Positions 12,508-25,150 of a stretch of 64,000 nucleotides of DNA are shown piece by piece. Source of the DNA: Psilocybe azurescens (taxonomy: Eukaryota > Basidiomycota > Agaricomycetes > Agaricales > Agrocybaceae); assembly GCA_023853785.1 (NCBI GenBank), contig JAJIRX010000920.1:327774-391773 (forward strand), in the 5' to 3' direction. Below the pieces are notes generated by a model that searched no databases, was not told the DNA's origin, and saw only the letters and a list, made by a program, of their open reading frames with translations. The position numbers were made by a program, and so were the translations under genes. The first letter of the stretch is position 1, and every line of letters begins with the position of its first letter.

Positions 12508-13764
12508 TAGAGTTGCACAACATGTACTGCTGTACTAATTTGAACCGTTAGGTTCCCCACGGATTTCACATTGCTGGTAAATTTTACAGCAGAGTTTGAG
12601 CAACACTTACAATATCAATTGGACAGGTGGAAGCCCTATACCAGTACATGGATGAACCTCTTTACATACTGTAAAGTTTATAGAGTCGAACATCTGTGGG
12701 GATGTACGTATACTATATTATAGCAAGATAAAGGTTACCAGAGGTGCTCAAGATCAGTTCATCTGCTGCGAAATGTCGTCGGTAGCGACAATTATCCATA
12801 GAAGTGCCCCTTGTCCTTGGTTTCCTAAATCCTTCCAATTGATGAAAACCTGAACACAGGGTTGACACAGGTGCTGCGGTATACGATACTTGAAGACTAT
12901 TTGGAAAGACGACGAATAATCAAGAATGTGTTCATTGGAGATCGCTTAATACTTTACTAACGTCATATTATCTTTTAGTGAGCTCTTAAACGCTGTCGTT
13001 TCCTCTTCGATATGACCTGTGAGTGACCTTGGGTGACGCGGCTCAAACGCGACGCGAAATTCAAATCCCTCAAGCGAGTCGCGACGCGTTATTTGGCCCC
13101 GCTTTCGTTTACCACGCTCAACCCCCGCTCCCCTAATTATACTTACTCGAGAGCGACAAGCACGGTCACGTGGTATTCGGTTTGCACTTTCGCGTCAAGA
13201 TTTCTTTTTTTGTTCTCTGCCCAGTTCCCTCTCTGCTACATCCTCGCAAATTTCTTTGGTGACTAGACCGCCGACGAGGAGGAAAGATACTGCCTGTGCT
13301 GCAAGCGACTCCGTGTCTGTTTGGAAGCGGGTATCAGTCATGGGGGTGGACGGTAAGTGTTCTTGGACGCAGTTAGAGGAGTGCATTTCCAAGGTGCGTG
13401 TGTGGGGTTCTACGTATGGATTTTGATGTTGGCACTGCAGCTGAGTCGATTTGTAGGGGTGGATAGAATTCCTGTTTCTATTATTAGTAAACAAGAACGA
13501 TTAGCGCGCTGCACGACTCTTTTACGACCTATCGATTGATGCGGTTCAAAATTGACAAGACTACAATAACTATGATTCTCGTTCTATACAACGAAGAAAC
13601 AACTTACATTATGACATGGCCACACATTATTCACTTGCGATCTCCAACTTTCAACAAGAACAAGAACTGAACGAGAACTTTTCTGACATTAAACACGACA
13701 ACTCACGAAGACAAAAAGCCTCCTGCATCCTCTTCCTCTTCCGCATCACCGAGTATCTAACCGC
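12508..13764. other. Downstream block D2 and 5' flank of X2
   Basis: The first 500 bp are a shortened copy of the block downstream of N1, with an internal deletion near 12660. From about 13010 on it matches the region in front of X1 and X4. No gene is visible. Confidence 0.4.
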
Positions 13765-16010
13765 CGGCAATGAGACCCCCACGCACCTCTGAGCTGCCCC
13801 AACCGTCAGCGACAACATCAACACCGCACGCCACCACCACCGCGGGCATCCCCTCCATCCGGCTTATCACCGCCACGCCCTCCACGATGGGCCTCTACAC
13901 TGCATGACGTTGTTCTTGTCCGCGTCCGTGTCGTTTGTAATGACGCTGGAGGAGTCGTGGAGTGCAGTGGTGCCTGCGCCTCTGCTTGTGCACTTGCTCC
14001 AGTTGATTGTGCCCAAGACCGCCGCAGCGGCAGCCCTCGGGGACGCCAGCACCAGCAGTGAGAAAGCTCCCAAGAAGCTCGTCCCCAAGAAATCGAAGCA
14101 CAGCATCCTCAGTGTGGGGATCGGATGGAGCACAGATCCACACGCGACCGCAAGTCCGAAGAGCGCGCGAAGGACCTCTCAGACGTTGTGCGCTGCGTCG
14201 GGTTCTCCAGTCCGCTCATTAAGGACACATCGTGCACGTATACGTGGGCCCGAGCCATATAGATCCGGATATTAGCGAGATTGTGCTGTTGAAGATGAAG
14301 TCCAGGGTGGCGCTGGATGGGGTTGAGTAGGGTGCACGCGCAGGTGCGGGAGGGGCGATGGGGGCGGTTACGAATATGATGAAGATGGGCAAGGTGGGTG
14401 GGGGTTTGAAGGGTGGGCAGGCGAGGAAGGGTTAGGGCAGGCAAAAAGGAAGACGGAGGAGAAGGAGAAGGAGAAATGATGGAATGTTGGCGCATAGGGA
14501 CAGGGGCAAGAATCAATCACACGCAGCGTGATCAAAAGTGTAGTCGTTGGCGAGGATGGGGAATTGAGCGCAGTTGAAGGGTATGCCCGCTCTTGGTCAT
14601 GATGATGTCGGTGATGAGGGAAGGGATAAAGAGGAGAAGAAGGGGAAAGGGAAGAAGAAAAGTAAGAAGGCGAAGGATGGTGAGGAAGGGAAGGAGAAGG
14701 AGGACGGCAAGAAGAAGAAGAAAGACGGCAAGAAGCGAAGGCCAGAAAGAAGGAGAAAGAGGTGGAGAAAGACAAGAAAGCGAAGAGACATTCGACGAGC
14801 AGCTTCAAGGTGGGTGCGTTGAACGTTGACGGCGTTGACGTCTAATCTAAGCGGGCCGTCGCCCGTTGCGAGCAAGTTTTTGGGCACCGGTCGTCACTCC
14901 AACTCCAACAATGCGCAGGTGCTAGGCGCAAAGAAGGACAGTGGCATGTTTACCGTACTCAGGCTTCTTTCTACGATTCGGCTGCTCTCTTTAGCAATAT
15001 ATGCGCGTTGGATCGTGCACGTGGTTGGTTGGACTGGCTCGGTCCCCTCTCATCACCCCCCTCTGTCAATACCAACCTGAACACCACCAACCCAAACACC
15101 AATTCTCTCAACATGGTCACAGACAATAGACCCTCCGTCGAATCCACATTCTATACGACGCGCAGACTCGGCTCGGTGCTCTTCTCCAGCTGGAGCTTAA
15201 GACCGCTGTCGACGACTCCAACGAATTCGCGTATGTCTCGGGTATCTTCGTTTTCTGCACATTCGGGAAATTCGGGACATTGGGGCTTAGGGGCCAGTGT
15301 GAGGTGGGCTGAGCAGGGTCTGGAGACAGTAAGAGAGATTAGGCGCAGGGAGCGGAAGGGACGGGAGAAGGAAGGGGGTGCGGGTGGTGATGATGATGGC
15401 AAGGGAAGCGAGAAGGAGAGACATGCGTCGAAGGAGAAGTGGCGCTCGAGCGAGGGACAGCGCTGATAGATGTGTTGCCGGAGGTACTGGTCCGGTGGTT
15501 GGTGGATGGTACACATGATGACGCAGAGGAAGATGATGCGGAGGACGAAGCGAAGTACTGGAAGCAGCAGAAGGAGCGGGACAACGCGAACAGCAAGCGG
15601 TTCTCGTACCCGATCCTGACGATCGAGAAGGCGACTTCGGACATGCATGGAAGGCCGGATGACTGGGATGATGTCATTGCGGAGTGCGAGGCGGGAGTGC
15701 TGAGGGGAATGTGGGCTCCGAGGCGATGGCAGGTGGTGCCGCGGAGGAGTTTGGGTTCAAGGCAAAGGTCGAGGTGGATGCGACGCCGTTGAAGAAAGCG
15801 TATGCCCACCCGCTTTCGGAGCAGATGCTGGGTTCAGGCCCAAGTCTATGTGTAAGGATGATGAAGGTCCGTGTTCATTTTCTTTTATTATTCTTTTATT
15901 TAATTCTTGAAACAGGCGTTTTTAATTATTTATCCTGTACGCCGCAACAAACGATCTTGCAATACTCATCAATAACTTCGATCTGCAGGCTATGCCCAGC
16001 GCGCCTGATA
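13765..16010 (+). pseudogene. Gene X copy 2 (X2), decayed
   Basis: This copy covers the most of gene X. It shows VVMTLEESWSAV-like N-terminal sequence (about 13935-13980), KKLVPKKSKHSILS (about 14075-14115), a Lys-rich low-complexity stretch (14630-14800), and an SSWSLRPLSTTPTNSRMSR region (about 15190-15240). Then come WAEQGLETVREIRRRERKGR (15307-15365), an acidic EEDDAEDEAKYWKQQKERD stretch (15525-15590) and VDATPLKKAYAHPLSEQ (about 15775-15825). Frames change several times and no continuous gene can be built. A string of partly disordered segments argues for a scaffold-like rather than an enzymatic ancestor, but that is inference. Confidence 0.5.
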
Positions 16011-17604
16011 ACGCCCCCGCATCCATCCGCGTCTATGTCTGGACGAGCAGGTGGTTTGGATTGGGACTGTGAGGACTGGGTGCCAGCTAAAATAGCGGTG
16101 TTACCTGTTTCTGCAGAACAATGCCACCGTCGACTCGTCTGTGAGACGCCCGAGATTCGTGCTCGACCATTCTTACCATCTGTGTTTGCCTCCACCCTCT
16201 CCTGTACCTTTCACGCTGGCATTTCTTAGCATCCTCCACGCTCATACTGCAACATCACAGCCCCCAGCAAAATTAGCATGACGCTCCTTCACGCTGACTG
16301 GCATGAATACGAGTGTGTGGGGCGTTGTTGACCCACTTAAATCCTGTATAAGTGTACTGTTCAAATCACAACCATTCTCAGCAGTGATTTTACCCAGAAA
16401 CAGTACAGTCAGGGGTGGGGATGATTTCCTAGTCGTCTCTTCTTCTGGCGCATAGCATGAATGGACACCTTGACCGAATACTGGAAACGCGGAGGTGTTG
16501 AGCGCTGCTCAGTGGTCAGCCTCTCCTGAGGAATCAATGAGTCGTCCGACATGAAATGAATATCCCTTGCTAATTGTGCTCGACCTTTCATCTTAGGTAT
16601 CATTCCGATGTGATACAGCGCAAGCAATGCGTGCACCACATAATCCTTTTCCCATCTTTGGCATCTCTCAGAGTACGTTACAATTGATAGTGGGCACTTT
16701 TCAGCATCCTAACAATGTTTTTTTTTTGATATTCAGCATCCCAGTTATCGTCTCCCTCGTCATTTTGACCAACGGACGAGCAACAAACACATTGGATCTC
16801 AACGCCGGAGTACTGTCAGTTACACGCCCAACTCGTGTTTCCACCCGAACGGTCAGAAAACCATCAGACGCGTTCAATATTGACGATGCTCGTATGTCCT
16901 CTCATCTTGTCTAAACTAACTGCAGTTGTATTTAACGCTTCCACTACCTCTAGCTCTTTGAATACCTCCCTTCTGCTCTAGATGTGTACCCTCACATATC
17001 CTTCGCCATGTTTATGTGAACTGCACTGTACCGGGTGGACGAGAACCATGGCAGAAGTCGTTCCAAGAGCTAACCATAGGCTGGTGAAGACGAGAATGAA
17101 GACTTACTTTCCAAGCGGCGCGGGGACAGATAAGGAGGACGACTGGGAAAGATGAGGGTAAATCATAGGACAAATCAAGGCAGAGGAAAATGGACACGAT
17201 GATCGCCCAAATCAAGTTAGCCACGTGTCCTGTGTGATTTACTTCACTTGTGCGCAATATGATGTTGTTTTTTGCTATTCTGATAAACGGGCATTGTCCA
17301 TGAAGAGACAGGAAGAAAATGTTCACAAGCTCTCGAAGACCCCAGCCCAAAGAACTCACGAGACTCGAAATTATTTGAGCCAAAATCATCTGAGTTGGCA
17401 CTGCATAAATGACATGGGTTCAGATATAGTGTACGTTTGGAACGTGATGCCGTCAATCATCTGTCAATTATCGGTATACTTGTACTCGCATGGCGGTGCT
17501 GCCTAAATTTAGACACCAATATAATGGTATTCAGTCAGAGTTGCCCTTTCCCAGATCCCCCAACGATACCGGCTGCTCGTCGTCGGACATTCCGCTCCCC
17601 CACA
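16011..17604 (+). promoter_or_regulatory. Upstream block U3 of N3
   Basis: This contains the end of X2-related sequence and then, from about 16430, the conserved pre-NACHT block. It matches the blocks before N2 and N4 up to the start codon of N3. No separate gene is visible. Confidence 0.4.
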
Positions 17605-20202
17605 ATGTCGATGTTCAATCGAGCGACTGACTTCTCTATCAACAACAGCACATTCCAACTTCAACTTCAGAGTTCGAAAGGTACGATGTTGAATCCAACG
17701 GAATTATATGTAGATCATGCTGATGCTGGGGTGGACAATAGGCGGATTTGAGCGGCTGCAGGAATACGTCGCCCATGGAGCATTTCACGACTCGGGCGAG
17801 CGCTTCGATCCGCCAAAATGTCATCACAACACAAGAGTCGCGATTATCAAGAGGATCACGGACTGGATCGGTGGACTCAACCAAGACACCCGAGAGGCAC
17901 TCATTATGTGGCTGTACGGAGCAGCTGGCGCAGGCAAATCGGCTATTGCGCAGACTATAGCGGAGATTTTGCAAGGCCAGCACTTCTTTCTCGCCACTTT
18001 CTTCTTCTCAAGAAACGATCCACGACGAGGAGTAGCCAAGTGGCTGGTCACAACCCTGGCGTATCAGCTGGCGGCAAAGCTTCCTCCGGTGTTCCGGGAA
18101 CGTGTCGCGCTTACATTCGAGCAAGACCCCCTGATTGTCACAAAATCGCTTGAGACACAATTCATGGCCCTCGTTCGAGAGCCTCTCCTTGAGCTTCTTC
18201 ATTCCGGGTTTTCATCCAACAACAACGTCGTCGTCATTATCGATGGTCTTGACGAATGCGACGATCCAAATGTTCAAGCGAGAATTATCGACCTCTCCTT
18301 CAGGCTTCTGAATAGTCGGGACTTACCTCTGAAGATTCTCATAGCAAGTCGCCCAGAGATGGACATCTCCTCATCTTTCGATGCAAAACCATTCTCTACG
18401 CTGGCAAGAATCGCATTGGATGACGACTATCAATCCGAAGAGGATATTCGACATTTCCTGGCAGATAAATTTAACGAGATCAGAACTCAGCATCGCCTTC
18501 GCTCTTATATCCCGATTGGTTGGCCCGCTAAAGATTCACTCGATATACTCGTAGAAAAGTCCTCCGGGCAGTTTATCTACGCATCGACTGTGGTGAAGTA
18601 TGTCGCATCACCGCGTCATCGACCAACTCATCGGCTTGAAGTCGTTCTTGGTATAAAACTGCCAAAGGCGGGTGATAATCCGTTCGCAGAGCTGGATGCG
18701 CTGTACCGCCACATCCTGATGGGGGTTGAAGATGTGGATCTAATATTGCAGATCATTGGCTTCGTCGTTCTTCACCCTCCGAATTATGTCAATTCAGTGG
18801 CATTTATAGAAGCCTTCCTTTCGCTTGCTCCTGGAGATGTTCAACTTCTAATGCAGAACCTCAGCTCCCTTATCTCAGTCGAAAACTATCCTGGTCATCC
18901 TGGTGGTGCAGTGTTAAACGTTCGCATATTACATGCATCATTGAAAGATTATCTACTCGACCAATCACGATCGAAAGATTTTTTCCTTGATCGTGTCAAA
19001 ATGCACACGCAGTATGCCGAGTTATGCCTGGCTCATATGACAGAGCCTCCAGCATTGCCATCCAATTTGTCTGCTCAACTAGTCTCCTGTATGTCGCCCT
19101 ATGTTTCAAATATGTTTAAAATTCTATGTTCTAATTGCATAAAAAATAGACCCACTGAAAGCAAGCTGGGATGTCTTTAGATATTTCTTCCATCATTGCC
19201 CTCTTGCCAAACCAAATCCACAGCTCCTCCAAAATACTCTCCATCTAACTCTCAGTCGCTGCCATACTATCCTCGGACTAAAAGGTCATTATAATAAACA
19301 CCTTTCTCACAATTATTTCAGCTACCTCGAATCCCTCTGCATTGTATGTGTCTTCTTTTGTGAAACAATGAAATCTGATCACCTTGTTAGATTTGGGCTG
19401 ATTCAGCGGTTTCTCGATTTTACACTGATGAGATAGTCGCACTTGAACAACTCATCAAAGCTCAGCTTGGTCCATGTCCTCAATCCTCTCATATCTGCTT
19501 CCTTCTAGTCTCAATTATACATAAGAATCCAGAGTTCGGTTGGAGTTTTGACGACCGTTTTATGCGAAAAATTTCGGGTAATCCAAGGTGTATAGCGCAG
19601 TTAGGATGCGATCTTAAATTTCTGACATCTGGGCATCCTGTTTTGTGCAAACACCTTCATAATACTCTACAAGATTGGATTATTTTGACCCATCGGCCAG
19701 CCGACACCCCCAGTGTTTATGCCAGTGCTGCATTTTTGCTCTGCAATATATATCAACATGCAAATTCCCATACACTGTCGGCACAACTAGATTTGGCCGA
19801 TCTTGTCATTATCATCGGACTCGAATGAATAGTCCTACGCAATCACTTTGGTACCGACGGTCCGTCAATACTGTATATAAAATGTATCACACCAACTATC
19901 GCTTTCGCCATTTTGTCCAAGATGCTGGAAAGGGAGCCTTCATGGACGCGGAATTTTATCCCATGCGATGGTATCTGTTCAATACGGGCGAGGTTTTTAA
20001 AGCCTATTCCTGGGCCACTCAGATGCTTCCGTTATTCCTTGACAGATCAGGTCACTCAGAAGAGTTGATTGCCTACGCATGCCAAGCCAGAATCATGTGC
20101 AATGACTACCTCAACTTCACATATACATTGGAGCAACAGCGGAGATCTGCCCAGGCTGCAGTTAAAGTGTATCTTAGGAGAGTAGAGGATGAATGGACTT
20201 GA
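17605..20202 (+). pseudogene. NACHT NTPase copy N3, C-terminal frameshift
   Basis: Exons are 17605-17680, 17742-19088, 19150-19343 and 19391-20202, with introns of 61, 61 and 47 bp. The first three exons are intact and encode the full NACHT core: Walker A GAAGAGKS, Walker B VVIIDGLDECDD and ASRPE. Exon 4 has lost one base in the T5 tract at 19733-19737 relative to N2 and N4. This causes a stop at 19826-19828 and a predicted 684-residue protein ending in LVIIIGLE. The rest of the original C-terminus stays open in the next frame to 20202. N1 carries the same lesion at the same place and gives the same ending. It may still make a functional, shorter protein, so pseudogene is a cautious label. 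Confidence 0.75.
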
Positions 20203-20440
20203 TCACATAGCAGAATGAGATATACTCATACATATGTGTAGTAGAGTTGCACACTATGTACTGGTTTACTAATTCGAACTGTTTGGTCCCTTCTGCGATG
20301 CAGCTGCTCTCTTCGGCATCTATGCACGTTGGATTGAGTGTGTCATTGGCTATACTGGCCGTTCCTGGTCCGAGTCCGTCCCCTATCATCACTTCTGTCA
20401 ATACTAACTCAAACAATGCCAACGTCGAACACCAACACAA
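20203..20440. other. Junction between N3 and X3
   Basis: About 70 bp of normal post-NACHT sequence passes directly into sequence matching the interior of X2 (compare 20300-20345 with 14970-15020, both around GCTGCTCTCTT). The block D sequence and the 5' half of gene X are therefore missing here, presumably by deletion or unequal exchange. Confidence 0.45.
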
Positions 20441-22940
20441 TCACCGACAACAGACTCCCCTTTGAATCCGCATTCTACACGACGTGCCGCCCGAGCTCGG
20501 TGCTCTCCTCCGGCTCAAGCTTAAGGCTGCTGTCGACAACGTCGACGAATTCGCATATGTCGCAGATATCTTCTTTTTCTGCGAATTCGGGCAATTCGGA
20601 CATTTGGGCTTGGGAGTGAGTGTGAGGTGGGATGAGCAGGGGCTGGAGACAGTAAGAAACATGCGGCGCAAGGAGCGGGAGGGACGGGAGAAGGAAGTGG
20701 ATGCGGGTGACAACGATACAGACAAAGAGAGAGCGAAGGAGAGACGGGGGTCAAAGGAGAGGCGGTGTTCGAGCGAAGGGAGGAGGTGCACGGCGCTGAT
20801 GGATGTGTTCCCGAGGTGCAGGTCCGGCGCTTGTTGGATGATTTTAATGGGGAGGAGGGGCATATGATGACGCAGCAGAAGAGGAAACGGAAGCAATGTA
20901 CAGGAAGCGGCAGAAGGAAAAGGACAGCGAGCATAGCCGCCCTTGTACTCAATTCTGACGATTGAGGAGGCGACCGTGGAGGCGCATAGAAAGCCGGATG
21001 ACTAGGATGATGTCATTGCGGGGTATGAGAGCGGGAGCGTAGATGTGGGCTCCGAGGCGATAGCGGGTGGTGCCGTGGAGGAGTTTGGATTCAAGGAGAA
21101 GAAGGTGGAAGTAGATACGATGCTGGTGAAGAAGGTGCGTGCGCGCCTGCTTTAAGAGCAGATGCCGGGTAGGAGCAGACGCCAGCATATGCACGAGGAC
21201 GATGAATGTTCATATTCAATTATTCTCGCGCATTTATTTATTTAATTCCTGAAACAGGCATTCTGGTCATCCTCGATGCCACAACAAACGATCTCGTGAT
21301 GCTCATCAATAATCTCGATCTGCAGGCTACATCATGCATGCTGCTACACGCCTGATATGACGCCCTGGCATCTGTCCACGTCCATGTCCCCATCGCCCTC
21401 GCCTATATCGACGCTCGATCAAGAACTCCGCGGCTACAAGGCCAGATTTGTTCAGGCAGAATCCGTTCCTATAGATGAGTACGTCATCGATCAGCTTGCT
21501 GAGGCCCTGTCTGTAGTCGCATGGAAGTTACCCACCACAGTCGCGCCTGCATCCATCAGTACGGATATCGGTGTCCGCGTCTGCATCCTCTACGAAAGCA
21601 ACGATGCCATCCATTGAGAACTAAGCAAATGCATCGCTCATCGCGAAGCAGGTCACTCCATGGGTGACGCTCATGAAAGGGCTCTCGTCTGTCAAAGAAA
21701 AGCCTGCGCGCATATCCTCCCTTCGTCTTCGCTCCGCATCAAGAATGCCACTTCTTCTACTGCTGTTTCCCTCGTACGCCTTCGTCGGGGATGGTCGTTT
21801 TCCGACCCGGCCATAAGAGGACGATGACGCCTGCGCCAGTGGCGGAGCTGGAGGTTGTGCTGCAGCCGCTGCGCCCTGCGCGGTCGAGGGTGGGTGTGAG
21901 AGCGTAGCTGGTGCATGAGAATGTGTACCCGGAGGCAAAGATCGACGTCGTCAACGGGCTTCTGCACTCGTGCGCACCGTCATCGCTGACGTTTGGCTCG
22001 AATTCGCAATCGTGCGGGAGTGGAGGGGGGAGTATGCGCATGTCGGATGAGTTTTCGGGGGTCTCTGATGTCTGTGTTCCAGCGCATACAAGAGTATGAG
22101 ACGCTTCTCAGGCCGTCGCCCTGGCTGTCCCCAAAAACGCGAACACACACGCGCACGTAAACTTGGGCACGCGCCGCGCAAGCAGGTCAAGCAAAGGCAG
22201 TCGGAGCAGCTACGGGAGCCAGATCACAAGCCACCTTTTCTATGCCGATGCGCACACCAACAACGAGGAGCTTTCTTACGTCGCCGCGCACACCAAGGAC
22301 CAAGAGCAAGAGCAAAAATGCAAACGCAAACGGACTACAGTATCCCTATCTTCCGCGCGTGCCGCATGCTATGTGGATGTACACTCTCAAGACACAAAAT
22401 CGCACTTCAATATGTTCTCCGACTTGGCTTCTAGAATTTCCGACGTCAAGGCATCATCGTTGCTTCAAGCCGCGCGCCGAATTGTCGTCTTCCTCTGTGT
22501 TAAAGCCCAGGGATGCTGCTGCATGCTAAACCGCTGACGCTGTCGGACATCGTCCCGTCGCCTGCGCATGTGCGCTCGCTCTCAGAGATAGATATGGGCA
22601 TTGATATGGGACCCGTACATACTCGATGGGCTTGAAGATAATTCAGTGTTGGAGTTAATTTATGTGTAGATCATCGCGGAGCAGCCGCCATCTGCGCACC
22701 GTCGGTGCATGGCGTCGGACTTCTGCGTGCACGTTCAACGGGGTATGCAGCTGCAGCGTCAGGCATCTGCGCTCGGGATCGAGGTGATGCAGCAGAGGCG
22801 GAAAAACATCCACAAGACCTCGGGGATCAGATTCGAGGGCTTCACCTCGTTCGAGGAGATCAGGCGGAGCTTCGAGTTCCATTATGAGAGACCGTCGTTC
22901 TACCCTCCTGCCGGTTTCGTTTTGCTTGTATTTCGATGAA
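20441..22940 (+). pseudogene. Gene X copy 3 (X3), 3' part
   Basis: This holds the most C-terminal sequence of any X copy. It shows WDEQGLETVRNMRRKEREGR (about 20630-20685), CSSEGRRCTALMDVFP, GGAVEEFGFKEKKVEVD (about 21070-21115) and a KKVRARLL-stop-EQ version of the KKARARPLSEQ motif near 21130. Further on come RPGHKRTMTPAPVAELEVV (about 21805-21865), a short stretch ending in YPEAKIDVVNGLLHS and, at 22709-22939, a fragment with IRFEGFTSFEEIRRSFEF followed by RPSFYPP. In-frame stops and frameshifts separate these pieces. The end pattern resembles C-terminal motifs of large agaricomycete hypothetical proteins; I do not know their function. Confidence 0.45.
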
Positions 22941-24254
22941 AGATTCGCTGACATTTTCTTTGTTCTTCTAACCCTGCAGATAATTCAAGGCTCAAACCGA
23001 CTCCTGGAGGCCGCACTCCCACAGCCTCCAACAGGCCTCCTGTTCTCGCTTCGATCAACCGGCCTTTTCGAATCTGAAAATTCCCAAATCAGTCAATTGC
23101 GGTGTTGACACCAATGTCTGTGTTCTCTTTTTCATCTAGGACTGTTGGTACAGTGATCTTTCACGAGATTATTGGGGCCGAGGAGGTCACCATGACGTGG
23201 TTTTACATAGGTTTATTATCATTGAAGATTTGGTAGGTGAGATGCAGGTTTCGTACCCACATGGGATGCCTTCGGTACGCTGTGTTATGTTTTGAGGGCG
23301 TTAGTAATAGGCGTTAAGAAGGTAAGAATTTTGAGGGTCAATATGAAGATGAATGGAATGGTCTTGTATTTCCTGAATGATAGTGCGCTCTTAAACGCTG
23401 CCGTTGCCTCCTCAATATGACACGTGAGCGGCCTTGGATGACGCACCTCAAGCGCGACGCACAATTCAAATCCCTCGAGCGAGTCGAACGCCAACGCGGC
23501 GCGTCATTTGGCTCCGCTTTTCGTTTACCCCCGCTTCCCTAATTATACTATAATATTACATTAGCTCGAGACCAAGCACGGTCACGTGGTCTTCGGTTTG
23601 CACTTTCCTCGGCAAGGGCGTTGTGTTCTAACTTTTCTTCCTTTATTCTCTTCCCAGTTCCCTTTCTGCTACTCCCTCGCAAAGGTCGTTGATAAATGGA
23701 CCAATGACGGCGAAGAAGTATACTCCGTGTGGTGCCAGCGACTCCAGGTCTGTGTGGAAGTAGGAGTTGGTCAGTGGACGGGCAGTATTCTTGGACGCAG
23801 TTACAGGGGTGCTTTGTCAAGGTGCGTAGCGGGGTTGGTGTGGACGCTGATGACAACTTGATTTGACCCGAATGGATGGATAGAGTTCCGATTCCTGTTG
23901 TTAGTAAACAAGAACACTACTACCAACAATTAACGTGCTACACGAGTCTTTTACGGCCCATTGACACGGTTCCAAATTGACGAAACTACAACTCAAGAAC
24001 ATCACCATCAACATTTTCATGACCACGATTTCGTTCCATACACCAAACTATATATTCTGAAGTGACCACATATTGCTTACTCACAACCTTACCTTCAAGA
24101 ACAAGAACAAGAATGACAAATTTTGACAATTTACACGACAACTCACGAAGACGAAGACAACGAAAATGGGCAGTTCCATCCCACTGCTCTCCAAGCCTCC
24201 CGCACCCTCTTCCTCCCTTACATGATCGGAAAGTATCCAACCGCTAGCAGCGAG
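22941..24254. other. Duplicated spacer and 5' flank of X4
   Basis: Bases 23135-23385 copy 7975-8230. Bases 23385-24254 copy the block before X1 and X2. This spot therefore joins a 3'-complete X3 to a 5'-complete X4 with no NACHT gene between them, breaking the alternating order of the array. Confidence 0.45.
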
Positions 24255-25150
24255 ACCCCCATGCACCTCGCTTCCCTAATCATCATCAACAACAACGCTG
24301 CACGCCAACTCTATCACCCCTCCATCCAGCTTATCACCGCCACGTCTCCCACAACGGGCCTCTCCTCTTCAGAAGGGTCATCGGCGTCCGCGTCCATTTC
24401 GTTTGCGCGGGCGCTGGAGGAGTCGTTGGATGTGGTGGTGCCTGCACCCACGCCTGCGCCCCTGCCCGTGCACGGGCATGGGCACTCGCCGTCGTTCATC
24501 GTGCCTAAAACCAAAAGCACTAAGGAAGCTCGTCCCCCAGAAATCGGAGTGCAGCATCCTCGGCATGGGGACGGGAACGAGGATGGGGATGGGATCTACG
24601 TGCGGTCGCAAGTCCAAGGAACGTGCTAAGGATCTGTCCGATGTCGTGCGCCGCGTTGGGCTGTCCGAGTCCGGTCTCATTAATGACGCGTCGTGCACGT
24701 ATGCGTACGCGACACGACGGGGGCATGGACGGCTTCGAGATCTACGTGGACACGAGGCATGTGGACGCGAATATCGGCAAGATTCTGCTGGTGAAGAAGC
24801 CGAGGGTGGCGCTGGATGGGTTGAGGTGCGGGTATGGGGTGCGGTGCGGGTGCGGGTGAGGAGGGGACGATGGGGAGGTTACGATTGCGATGAAGGTGGG
24901 CAAGGAGGGTGAGGGTTTGAAGGAGGGCCAGAAAAAGGAGGGGTCGGGGCAGGCGAAAGAGAAGACGGGGAGAAGGAGAAAGAGAAAGAGAAGTGGTGGA
25001 CGATGATTGGGAGGGGGGAGGAAGGGCTTGAGGGACAAGAAGGAAAAGAAGAACAAGATAACTCAGAAACGTAACTTGCTTTCATTGTTATCTTTATTTG
25101 CATGGAATTTGAACTGATCTTCGTTTTTTTAACAGCTATCGAATACATAC
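24255..25150 (+). pseudogene. Gene X copy 4 (X4), 5' part
   Basis: The copy starts at ATG 24260 (MHLASLIIINNNAARQLYHP) and continues through SISFARALEESLDVVVPAP and SPSFIVPKT. A frameshift leads to KLVPQKSECSILG and then RAKDLSDVVRRVGLSESG (about 24625-24680). A second shift gives MDGFEIYVDTRHVDANIGKI and KKPRVALDG (24725-24820), and the region ends in a Lys/Glu-rich tail. The 3' half present in X2 and X3 is absent. Together X3 and X4 look like two halves of gene X in swapped order, as expected from unequal crossing-over. Confidence 0.5.
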
